NCBI GenBank assembly: GCA_023091665.1
Contig: JALJCQ010000003.1
Coordinates: 620,001 to 684,000 of the forward strand
Reading direction: 5' to 3'
Length of the DNA: 64,000 nt
From: Pythium myriotylum
Lineage: Eukaryota > Oomycota > Peronosporomycetes > Pythiales > Pythiaceae
Shown here: one piece after another, positions 12,001 through 21,144 of the stretch
Numbering within the stretch: position 1 is the first letter of the stretch
Layout: every line of letters starts with the position of its first letter
The notes under the pieces: generated by a model
Told to the model about the DNA's origin: nothing
The model's database searches: none
The model's input: the letters and a program-made list of their open reading frames with translations, nothing else
Program-made: the position numbers and the translations under genes

Positions 12001-14279
12001 CAGAATCCGCATCAGAGGTTCCTGTTCTTAGAGTGATCGACCCACTGCCAGCACCGACGCCGGATGGAGCAGTGGCCAGGATAAGATCACCGCTCGTAGC
12101 GGTCTCACTGGTACCCGATGTCACTAGAACGGTACCGCCTTGTGCGGTCGACCCAGATCCACCAGCAATCGAAATTCTTCCACCGAAGGCTGTACTGTGG
12201 CCTGCATGCACGTCGACGACGCCCCCTAAGCCCTTCGAATGACTGCTGTTACCACCCCCTATCATGATAGAGCCCCCCTCATCCAACGTACTGGCACCCA
12301 CATTAAGACTGACTGATCCACTTGTACCACCCGTCGCACTAGATGTTGAGATAGACACACTGCCAGAGTTGTTTGTCGTCGAAGACCCAGTGAGGAGTTT
12401 GAGCGAACCGCTGACGCCTGAAGATCCCGCCGGAGAGGTGGTAATCGACACCCCGCCACTATCCCCGAACGAGCTACTGCCGCTTCGAACATGTACACTT
12501 CCGCCAGCATTTACTTCTCCCACCCCAGCGAAGAGATTGAGGTCGCCACCCACCGCACTGCCACTGCCACTCTGAACAAAAACGATTCCCGCAGCCTTCT
12601 TCGGATCCGTGGTGTTTCCTGCAGCCACAGTGAGGTGACCTCCTTCACCGAAATCACCGTTACCGACGGCAACATTGATTGCCCCACCAGCACCACCCGA
12701 AGCACTTGATGTCGTGATATCGATCGAACCGCTTGTTGATCCGTTGGAAACACCAGTTGACAAGCGCATCCCTCCTGAAGAGCTCCCAGTGGATTCGCCA
12801 GTAGAAATCTCAATCGAGCCGGATGAGCCATCACCCGCAGCTCCAGATTGGATGAAGTAGCCCCCTGAGTCGGTTAAACTTGCGACAGCAGGCGCAGTAC
12901 TAATCCTGTACGAGCCTGATGTTGATGAATTGGAGCCGCCGGTGGAGATATCAACATCACCACCTTTCTGATACTTGGAGCCACCGCTTCTGAGGACTAT
13001 GGGGGAGCCTTCTTTGTTGTCGTGGCTACCGCTCGACAAGGATAACGACTTCGCCGCCTGGAGGGCAATTTCGTCCACCTCCGAGGTGATTAACGTTGAG
13101 CCGCCAAGTAAATGGAGCCCGGAGCGATCTATTCGAATTCGACTTGTTAGATCACCGTCAGAGGTGGTAGCAATAAGAATCTCCGTCGAGTTGGTGCCGT
13201 CTTTATCTGCGGCGATGGCGCTAAGGCTTGCTGATGCCGAGACCCCGCTTGCACCTTTCACCTCCAATAAAACACCAGTACCGATTCCGTCGATATGTAT
13301 GGGCAGGTCATCGTAAGTTGGGCCAGCGAAGGGTCTATCCAGATAAAACGACGAAGCCGTGATGGAGCGGGTGGGGTCTACTATGTACGATCCACCTGAC
13401 AATCGAACAAACTGGCTCGGTGAGAGGTACGAAGTAAGTTCCTGGGATGTAGTCACCATGTCGCTGCCGAATTCAACTGATACGTTTCCTGGTAGCCGTC
13501 TCGATCTGATGTTGCTGTAGTCAGCGAAGTGTCGAATCTGGAAAGTCGGGTGAGGCGCTGCTGCATCAACTGTGTCGTCTCGAGAGTGCAGCTTGAATCC
13601 TCTAGAGTTGATGGATCCCTGAAACGATGTGTCCTCACTCATCATCATCAAGCTCTTGCGAACCTCAATGCTGTGGCCCTGCATAAGTGGGTGTTGCAGC
13701 CCCTTGTCAATCCAGAGTTCCGTAGAAGTGACTCTGATGATCGTGCGGGCATCTAGCTTGTTGAAGAACGCTACATCCCCAACGTTCACAAATTTTCTGC
13801 CACGGATATACGTCAGGAGTTTCGATATTGATGCACGAGCGCTTACACTAACCTGGCATCGGTTGAAGTCGGCACAACAGTTGCGCCGACGGAGGCACCA
13901 TCTCCACCAACAGAACTGACAGTTCGATAAGACTTGCCCGAGCGAATCGACAATGACGCGGAACCATAGACTGGGTGGTTCTCGATCACGACCTCACCGA
14001 CCATGCGATTATCTGCCCAAAACATAACACTGAGCCAAAGCTCGTCCAATCGAATGGTTCCGCATGCAAATCCCCACCGAACATGAAGGGGTCGTGTGGC
14101 GACGGCATGGAAGGTGTCTTCTGGAGGAGCCGGCGAGTGGCCACTCGCTCTGCGCGCTGCTGCACTTGCTCCTGCGGATGCTGCCCACCAGGTACCGCTG
14201 CTTCACTACCAGAGACATCACCATTCGTAGCCCCACATCGCTGCGCCACGAGCGCCACGACTGCCACCCACAAAGTCAC
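1..14279 (-). CDS. Giant secreted-looking Gly/Ser/Val-rich repeat (beta-solenoid-like) protein, 3' end off the window
   Basis: One minus-strand frame is open from about 13796 to the left edge (over 4,590 codons). It starts with a non-repetitive head of roughly 270 residues (about 13840-13000). After that it is built of 14-19-residue rungs of form [SG]G-x-[IV]-x-[IVL]-x-[ST]-G; eight rungs make a super-repeat of about 125 residues. Such regular Gly/Ser rungs with alternating hydrophobics suggest a beta-solenoid, which is inference. A clear 56-bp intron lies at 13797-13852 (donor AG|GTTAGT, acceptor GGCAG). Upstream, a hydrophobic stretch (TLWVAVVALVAQRCGA, about 14230-14279) resembles a signal peptide, but that frame has no ATG. 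It also lies in a different frame from the following coding piece (about 14150-13853), so at least one more intron is likely; a 50-53 nt GTAGTG...CAG option near 14160-14215 would restore the frame. Likely a surface or wall-associated adhesin-like protein. The exact 5' end and the family are unknown. Confidence 0.8.
51..3234 (-). repeat. In-frame tandem segment, copy A (about 3.18 kb)
   Basis: Matches copy B (4071-7254) with an offset of exactly 4020 bp, a multiple of three, so the coding frame is kept. I noticed only two differences, at 230/4250 and 3227/7247, both synonymous in the minus-strand protein. Flanking DNA diverges abruptly on both sides. Confidence 0.95.
4071..7254 (-). repeat. 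In-frame tandem segment, copy B
   Basis: Nearly identical to copy A, and over 4104-6189 to copy C. Encodes about 1,061 residues of the giant repeat protein. Between copies A and B lie about 840 bp of diverged repeat units of the same protein. Confidence 0.95.
7410..9495 (-). repeat. In-frame tandem segment, copy C (shorter, about 2.09 kb)
   Basis: Matches 4104-6189 of copy B with an offset of 3306 bp, again a multiple of three. The differences I noticed are at 7931 (A versus G) and 9224 (T versus C), both silent. It stops short of the distal third of the larger copies, so the three copies did not arise from one equal duplication event. Confidence 0.95.
13797..13852 (-). other. Intron of the giant repeat gene
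   Basis: Donor AG|GTTAGTGTAAG and acceptor GTGGCAG|A. Removing 56 nt joins a frame that ends in TAA to the 13.8-kb open frame, giving codon AG|A. Confidence 0.8.
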
Positions 14280-15057
14280 ATCAATCTCTCGTCGCGTCGA
14301 GACCGCTGGGAAGGTCCGTACCGAGCAGCACGCGCCAGAACCTCATGGGATCGTTGCGCGTTTCCTCCAGCTCTCAATCTCTCGTGTTCGTCGTGTGGGC
14401 GGAGCGTCCACCTCTCGCTCGCTTCAATGGGACTCGGATTGCCGCCGCGCCTCGCTCTCGTTGCCGCTGGCCGGACGCCGATGGTCTTTTGACGGGGCGG
14501 TCGCGAGCGGCTGCGCGTCAACGAGCCCCAGAGGGTCGCGGATCTTTTGCGGATCCACGCCGCGGCGGTTCGATTATGGAAAGTTTCTTTTTCGAACGAC
14601 GCGCATCATGACAGTCAGCGCGAAGTTCGGCTCGGCCATTTGGCCCCCTCAAGAGGAAACCACGGAAACCTCGGAGCATGGCAATCTTCGCGGGAAAACC
14701 GGTAATTTACCGAGAGTAACCCAGCGTGTAACCGGGTCTGTTGGAAATGGGCCAAACGGGTTTGGTGTCTGAGCCCGGCAACCTGCCACGACCCATTCCG
14801 CTCCTCCTCATCGCGAGAAGACGAAGAAATATGCGACTTGCCTGGATTCTTCTTCATCTCCAGGAGCGTCATCCTCGCGAAGTTTCGCGTAGTAATGGCA
14901 CCGGGCAGGAGGACCCTAATCAGACTAGATCGATGAGTATTGCAGATGTTCCCCATGTGGTGATCATGTTACACGATGCGATTAACTTCTTAAATATCGG
15001 GACTCGGCGCCTCCGAGAGGTTCTATGTACTAAGATGGAGACGAGAGAGGAGCGTGA
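14280..15057. other. Gap between the giant gene and the acidic-protein gene
   Basis: Must hold the promoter, and possibly a first exon, of the giant minus-strand gene. The nearest ATG (14279-14281) is followed directly by TGA. I see no convincing gene, RNA or repeat here. Confidence 0.4.
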
Positions 15058-15666
15058 TCACACTTCCATAGCGAAGATCAGACTGCTCTCTCGACGCAAA
15101 GGGCCGCTGGCATTAGTCGTGATGTCGAACTGACTGTAGGCGGGTACATTGCTCTCCGAGGTCGCGAATTGCGCGAAGGATCCTGCAGGCGCGCAACCGC
15201 CTGGGTAAGACGTGTCACTGGCGTACGGGTAGTACATGGATGAGTAGAAGTCTTGGTCATCGTCATCATCATCTTCGTCGCTGTCGTCGCCGATGAACCA
15301 CCCGTTGTCCCAGCTCGAAGATTGGTCGTGGAGTCCACGTCGGATCGCTGCCAAAAAGGACGCGCTCGCTCCCGTGTCGCGCACCGGGAGAGGGTCCATC
15401 GTCGTGCTTGCGGTGCGCGAGCGAACGCCATTGTCTGACTGCGTGAAGGCGTCGAAAGACGCGGGCGCGAGGCGCTGCGGCGGCGGGATCGTCATGGGCG
15501 GGCTGTGCGCGTGGTGCTGCTGTCGCTCCTGTCGCTGGGCCAGGAAGGCGCCCGCGGGCTGGAGCCCGAGAAACGCGATCGGCTCGTTGGGGGTGACCTG
15601 GGCTGGACCGGAGTTCATGTAGGGAGTCGGCGCTTGGTCACAAGGAAGGAAATTCGGGAATCGCAT
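15058..15666 (-). CDS. Hypothetical acidic low-complexity protein, 202 aa
   Basis: Complete ATG-to-TGA frame. I do not recognise a family. The N-terminal half is rich in Pro, Gln and Ala (a QRQERQQHHAH stretch near residue 45). A strongly acidic run (DDSDEDDDDDDQD, about residues 127-139) follows, then a Tyr/Ser/Pro-rich C-terminus. There is no signal peptide or membrane segment. The composition recalls a transcription activator or other disordered nuclear protein, which is only a guess. A 27-residue upstream ORF (ATG at 15721, stop at 15638) overlaps the start in another frame and may dampen translation. The codon usage looks coding, but without a homologue the gene remains tentative. Confidence 0.6.
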   Translation of the reverse strand: MRFPNFLPCDQAPTPYMNSGPAQVTPNEPIAFLGLQPAGAFLAQRQERQQHHAHSPPMTIPPPQRLAPASFDAFTQSDNGVRSRTASTTMDPLPVRDTGASASFLAAIRRGLHDQSSSWDNGWFIGDDSDEDDDDDDQDFYSSMYYPYASDTSYPGGCAPAGSFAQFATSESNVPAYSQFDITTNASGPLRRESSLIFAMEV

Positions 15667-15721
15667 AGAGATTCGGCTGCGCAGCGGCGCGTGTCCTGTC
15701 GTCCTCTGACCCTCTCTCCAT

Positions 15722-18324
15722 CAAGCTGACTGTGACGGAATCTGGAAAAAGCGAGCAACCGCACCATCTGCTTGTGACGTGCGTCGACCACGAAACTTCA
15801 ACCCATCGAATTTAATAAACGCACAAAGTCGGAGATGGTAAAATGTAAACATACCATAGAAAACAAGTCCCCAAATACCTGTATGAATGGATATTCTAGC
15901 AAACTAGGGCTCCGACGCGTCTCGGTCACGAGCATTGCTTGTCGCTGCCCCACGCTGTCCACCGCGACACCACGGATCAGTTGCGACACAACCGTACGCG
16001 TGCCCTCAACTGCAGCGGCATTGTGGTCGCATGGAGAGCCTTGTTGTACTGCGAGAGTCCAGAGATTTTGGCCTTCGAGTTGACACTTGAGGTTTCGAAA
16101 CGCAACGAAGAGGCACTGGCTGTTTTACAGCAACTTGAAGACTGGTGAGGGAGCGGGAACTTCAAGTTCAATCGACTCTTCCCGGATGCCATTCCGGTGC
16201 AATCTGTCACAGGAAATCATCTCAGGCCATGTTAGGAACGCGCATCAGTTACGCCGGAAGGCCCGGGAAGATCGCTACAGGCCGAATCTTCAAGCAGCTA
16301 CGATCTGGAGGAGCGTGGTCGACGAGGCACGGCGACCCGTGGCGACCAAGCGCCAAGCAGCTCGTGTGAGAGCGACCACCTGGCCGAGTTCTCGTCTGTT
16401 CGATACTAGACCGCGACGTTCTTTCTTACCGTATGAACCGCGAGACCGCCCAACTCCGCATTCGTTCCTGCCATCTACTGAACACAGTCCCGCCCCTCGT
16501 GCTGTACCGATTATTCCAGCGGACTTACCAAAGGCTCGAGTTTGCGAGTGTAGAGCACGACCAGAGGAGGCGTATGGCGATTTGCTACGCGTGATCACCG
16601 CAGACGATAGCCATAGAGAGGACGGTCACGCGCCATCAAAATCGCACATCCTCTTCAGCAAAAGCTGCGTTGGAGACGGGAGATCACAGGTGAGCAGCGC
16701 TTTGTCTCCGACGTGTGTGTGCCTGAGCACACGCGGTATCCATGGGTTTGGATCTGCTTGTTACCTGCTGTCTCGACTTGTCGGTGTGTCGTTCAAGTCT
16801 AGTTTTCGGTTGGTCGCCAGGTGACAGATGAACTCTGTTTGGGCCAGGAAGCTGCTCCACGTGTCTGTGCCATTCGTGCCACTTTCGTAGACATGAGGCT
16901 GTGAGTAAAGTCAATCCATAAGGGCGCCAGTCACTGCCCCGCGATTACCTTAACAGACCGTGAAGTAACGCATAAGATCGCCTCTCCACACTCTCGCGCA
17001 CCTCTGCAACACAGACCCGTACGAATAACCGCAGCATTATGCAGAAAGCCCGCCCCCCACTCATCTGAACGCCATCGACATCAGGACTGCGCGTCTCTCC
17101 CTGAGATGTGGGCCAGCGCATAGCGCCCAGAACTTGGAGAGAGGCGCGACGGCCCAGGCTGCCCTGTAAGACGGACCAGAGCCACAGAAATTTGGCGTTC
17201 CCAGGTGGCCGGTCCTTCAAGGAGAACGCCGCGCACGACTGGGGAGCGGCGTTCTCCTTGAAGCCGCCTCTCGCCTCTCGCCCCTCGCATCCATCGCAGG
17301 TCCCTGTCGTGGCGGCATCTGCGTGGGTGCGTGGGGTTCGCCTCCACTCCCGGAGCCGACAGTTTCTCTGGGACAAAAGCACTGCTGGATACGCCGGTCG
17401 GCCACCTGTGGCTCTCGAGAACCGACACATTTTCCCCGCGCTGAGTCTCGCCGAGTTCCTTGACGACCGCGCTTGCGGGCGTTGAGCTTCGACTGTCTGG
17501 ACAGCCGCGCACATCCCGATCATGGAACGTATCGCAGAGGTCACATCCATCCAGCCGACGGCTCGCTCTCCACTGGCCCTTATCAGGGTCGTCTTCAAGC
17601 AACGCGCGACTCGACTCGAACGAAACTGGCTCACTCAGATGTTCCAATGATTCTGATCAACGGTATCCGTAAAGGGTCTCCCACGCGGAGGGCCGTTCGC
17701 TGGAAGAGCTACATTTTCAACTCGTAGGGGCGTTCCTGGGAGAGAGTCAGAGTGGCTGCAGCCAACTGCACCGCCGGCTGGGGGCGCCTGGATGGGTACG
17801 GTCGTCTGAATTTCCGTCACGACGGTGAGCTCCTCGAGTGACTTTACAAGGGTGCACGAAAGCCACATGGCGCCGATCTGGACATACAAAACCCAAGTCC
17901 ATCCATCCAGCTGGGATCTCCGCACTAAATATCCCTTGCCCGGCTTCTCACAAAGACCCGCAAAACCCAACCTTAAGTATCAAGCTAATTTGATACAATA
18001 CCTTAAAATGATACAAGCATTCATATGTACAAGCTGTTTTTGAACTTCATAATGAAATATACTCCGTAATTTGCCTGTACTGTATGATGGACTGCAGAAG
18101 GGTCTTTCAGACTTTGGCTGCGGATCATGAGCCAGCTGTTGCCGTCGACCGCAACAACTCTTGGACACGACTCGGCCACCTCGCGACCTGGCGGGCAAGT
18201 CCTCGCTGGCTCAATGCCCAGCCGTGGCAAAGGACGTCCGGGGCAGATGCTCGAGCCCACTGGACCTCTGTATAATCGGTCAGTCGCGGAGAGGAGCCTC
18301 GACGATCGGCCGACTCACGAGGCC
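15722..18324. other. Gene-poor 2.6-kb stretch
   Basis: Many short frames exist on both strands, but the longer ones (for example about 16087-16824 plus and 16945-17647 minus) have random-looking composition, and the minus-strand ones lack ATG starts. The only notable structure is the 18-bp perfect hairpin at 17215-17263. Confidence 0.5.
17215..17263. repeat. Perfect 18-bp inverted repeat (hairpin), 13-nt loop
   Basis: Arms 17215-17232 and 17246-17263 are exact reverse complements (the core arm contains AAGGAGAACGCCGC). No T-run follows, so it is not a classic terminator. It could be a small fold-back element or a structured RNA. Confidence 0.85.
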
Positions 18325-18339
18325 CCATTTCGGAATCTT
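18325..18339 (+). promoter_or_regulatory. Initiator/flanking-type core promoter of the first RWP-RK gene
   Basis: CCATTTCGGAATCTT resembles the oomycete initiator (TCATTYY) joined to the flanking promoter region (CAWTTT-like). It sits 21 nt before the ATG at 18360, the usual short-leader spacing in oomycetes. Confidence 0.45.
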
Positions 18340-18359
18340 CGTCGTCTCTCGCACTACCA

Positions 18360-19271
18360 ATGTACCATCAGCAGCAGCAGCCGCAGTGGAGTGTGTCCTC
18401 TCGCGAGCGCATGGCGCTCCCGCCCATCACGCTCGTCGGCGCCTCCTCGACGCCGCGTAACGCCGAGTACGCGACGCCCATGCACCCGCAGTACGCGCAC
18501 TCGACGCCCGTGATGATGATGCTGCCGCCCGGCCACCGCCCGATGATGGTCTCGCCCTCGGGCGTCGCCATGTCGCCGGCCTTCGCACGATCGCCACTCG
18601 CGTCCTGCAGCCCGTCCATCTCGAAGAAGCGCATCCGCATGATCCCGAACGCGACCAAGTCGATCACGCTCGACTTGCTCCGCCCACACTTTGACCGCCC
18701 TCTCGCCGAGGTCGCGGCCATGTTCGGCATCTGCATGACGCTCATGAAGAAGATCTGCCGCAAGAACGGCGTGCCTCGCTGGCCTCACCGCCAGATCCGC
18801 GGACTCCGCAAGAGCATCTGGTCGATCGAGAAGGCCCTCCGCTCGTGTGAATCGGAGGCTCAGCGCCGATCGTACGTCGAGCACCTTGACAAGCAGCAGG
18901 AGAAGCTCGAGGCCATCCTCCGTGGCCCTGAGGGACCGGGCAAGAGCATGTTCCACGAACTCGTCATGTCTGTGCCGTGCTCGCCAATGAGCGAGCTCGT
19001 CACGCCCAAGGCCTCCTCGAGCTCCATGGACTCGGACAGCCCAATGTGCACGCCTTCGGCTCGCCCCGCTCTCGAGATCCCGACGCCGCAGGCCGCCTCG
19101 AGCCCCAAGACGAGCCCGGCCTTCAAGCCGTCTCCTCGTGTGCATGAGTCAAGCGTGTGCCAGACGCCGACGATCACCCGCCTGCCGTCGATCGCATCCC
19201 TGCTGGCTGTCCACGCCGCCAAGGACCCGCACCAGCGCGTGGCCACGCCAGTGATCACCTTCCAGTGCTAA
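18360..19271 (+). CDS. RWP-RK domain transcription factor, paralogue 1 (303 aa)
   Basis: Single-exon gene, ATG to TAA. The RWP-RK DNA-binding domain spans about residues 100-153: a helical ITLDLLRPHF start, an FGICMTLMKKICRKNG core, and the signature RWPHRQ at 140-145, where the family canon is RWPxRK. A charged, coiled-coil-like helix follows (about 155-195). The N-terminus is Met/Pro/Gln-rich and the C-terminus Ser/Pro-rich, ending near a short LPSIASLL motif found in all three RWP-RK genes here. RWP-RK proteins act in the nucleus; in plants and algae they control nitrogen response and gametogenesis. The role in oomycetes cannot be read from sequence. It is transcribed in the same direction as the other two paralogues. 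Confidence 0.93.
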   Translation: MYHQQQQPQWSVSSRERMALPPITLVGASSTPRNAEYATPMHPQYAHSTPVMMMLPPGHRPMMVSPSGVAMSPAFARSPLASCSPSISKKRIRMIPNATKSITLDLLRPHFDRPLAEVAAMFGICMTLMKKICRKNGVPRWPHRQIRGLRKSIWSIEKALRSCESEAQRRSYVEHLDKQQEKLEAILRGPEGPGKSMFHELVMSVPCSPMSELVTPKASSSSMDSDSPMCTPSARPALEIPTPQAASSPKTSPAFKPSPRVHESSVCQTPTITRLPSIASLLAVHAAKDPHQRVATPVITFQC

Positions 19272-19480
19272 GCCTCCGCGACCCCAGGTTGTATGGGATG
19301 TCGTAGGGGCACTTGTCCATCGGTGTATCAGCTATATGTCTATAGTCTATGTCTAGTGTGCGTGTAGAGCCGTTGTAGAGTGTCGTACCTGCGTGGGTAT
19401 AATGCAATAGTTTTCATGCTCCCCAGGAGGGCGAACTTGCTTATCAATCATGTCATAGGCGTTTCCTCCAAATTCGAAGT

Positions 19481-19496
19481 TCCATTGCGATATTTG
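19481..19496 (+). promoter_or_regulatory. Initiator-like element of the MON1 gene
   Basis: TCCATTGCGATATTTG lies 61 nt before the MON1 ATG and combines a YCATT initiator with an ATATTTG flanking element. Confidence 0.4.
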
Positions 19497-19556
19497 TAGA
19501 AACGTGGTCCACACCACAGAAAAGGAATCTTCTCGCACCGATTTGAGATCGCGACC

Positions 19557-21144
19557 ATGGAGATCGAAGTCGTGGTCTGTAGTACGTCGGGCAAGCCGAT
19601 CTACCACTTCATCAAGCCTGCAGCGTCGACCGCGTTCCAGTCTGCAGATGCAGCGGACTCGGACAAGACGACCGAGTCCCCAGCGGCGTCCGAGAGCGCC
19701 GGCGGCTCGCACTCGTTTGTGAGCTCTCTCCAAGGTCTCATCTCGTTCGTGACGTGCATGCAGAACGACGATCTTCAAGAGATCGAGACGGACGGCTGCC
19801 GCTGCGTTTTCTTGACAGTGGAGAATATTCTCTCGTACGCCGTGATCGTGCGCAGCGACCCGGCGCTGGTGGCTGACTGCGGCGTCGGAAGTTTACCAGC
19901 TCTCAGTCGCGACTGCCTCAAGCGATTGCTGACGCTGCTTCACACACAGATTGTCTTCATGCTCAGCAACAGAGGACTGGATGTACTTCGTAAACAACCT
20001 GGCTACGATCTCCGCGAGCTACTCATCGGCACGGAGCGAGTCGTGTACGGATTGGCGGCCAAATGGCTTCGAGATCCAGTTTATCGGTTCAAAGATTTCG
20101 GCGTCCCGTTCCTTCGCCTTGAGCCCGAGGACCGGATTGAAATCACGCAAACGATCGAGTATGAACCGACTCAATCGACCGAGGCGAAAGGGATGATCTG
20201 TGGTCTCTTACTCACGGTCGGCAAGGTCGTGGCGATCGCGCAGCCCATGCGCAAACAGTTCCGTATCCTCGTCGATGGTACGTTCGGCCTCTACCAACTC
20301 GTTGTTCCTCATTTGATGCGACAACGAATGACCGCAGACCTTCTACTTCTGACTAACTTCATCTATGAGACCCCGTCGTTCGCACGCTCGGAAACATGGA
20401 CGCCTGTTTGCTTCCCGTCGTTCAACGCCAAGTGAGTTGTCCGCAGTCAGACGGGCGATATGTGACCGCTTTCTTACCGCGGTGCTTCTCTGTAGCGGCT
20501 TTCTTCAAGCGTACATCAAGTTTCTCACACCGGAGATTGCACTAGTACTTCTGAGCACGCAGCAGTCCCCCGAACAGTTCCACCATTTCCAGGCAAAGCG
20601 CGTGTTCATCGCTCAACGGCTTGAGGAGTCAAGAGCATTGGATCGCATCAAAGAATCGGTTGCTCGACTGGCCTCATGGAGACCTCATCGGGATCTTCCT
20701 CTCTTGCATCATTTCGTGTTCAAGAACGAGCTTACTGGGGAATGTGCCGCACCGCTGCTTGACTTTCCATTCGATGACGACGACTCGACACTTGCGCAGC
20801 TGGTGGATCACTACGCACAACTTCAGCACCGCATCTATCCACCGGAATCGATAACGACAACAGTAACCGCACAAGTCCTCGGCAAGCGGATACCGTCCCT
20901 CCACGAGAGAATCGGTGCTCGCGTTGTCATGCACCGCACTAAAAGCGCGTTGTACATGGGTCTCTTGACCGAGGACCATCGCCTTTACGTGTGGTTTGAT
21001 GGACTTGCATCGGCTTCACCATCAACACTAGATGCCCCCGTCCAGGACCAGTGCCAGCTCCTTCTCGACCGGCTCAAGCGAGACGATGAGCTCATGTCCG
21101 TCTCTCTCTTTGGCAATGGCGGCGGTGCATCTCTCTGGCCTTAG
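19557..21144 (+). CDS. MON1: MON1-like subunit of the Mon1-Ccz1 Rab7 exchange factor (507 aa)
   Basis: Two exons, 19557-20431 and 20496-21144, with a 64-bp intron (AA|GTGAGT...CTGTAG|C). Splicing gives the family block WTPVCFPSFNANGFLQAYI, which matches the animal and fungal MON1 pattern WTPICLPKFNxxGFLxA. The N-terminal longin-like segment (about residues 1-130: IEVVVCSTSGKPIYHF, then ISFVTCMQNDDLQEI), a second longin region (LRELLIGTERVVYGL) and a C-terminal longin-like region are visible. In other eukaryotes MON1 pairs with CCZ1 on late endosomes, activates Rab7 and drives vacuole fusion. The length is close to the family norm. The product looks intact, with a good Kozak-like start (GACCATGG). 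Confidence 0.85.
20432..20495 (+). other. MON1: MON1 intron
   Basis: 64 bp, GTGAGT donor and TCTCTGTAG acceptor. Removal restores the conserved FNANGFL motif across the junction. Confidence 0.85.

Noticed and set aside
21..12860. Many plus-strand Pro/Thr-rich open frames (for example 543-1070 and 2481-3188)
   Set aside because: They are the antisense of the repetitive Gly/Ser minus-strand gene, whose codons (GGN, TCN, GTN) rarely yield stops in reverse. They also repeat at exactly the duplication offsets.
13975..14772. 265-residue plus-strand frame
   Set aside because: Overlaps the 5' part of the minus-strand giant gene; Cys/Arg/Ser-rich and without domain signals.
16945..17647. Two minus-strand frames of about 190-230 residues
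   Set aside because: Neither has an ATG start, the composition is random, and they overlap the hairpin.
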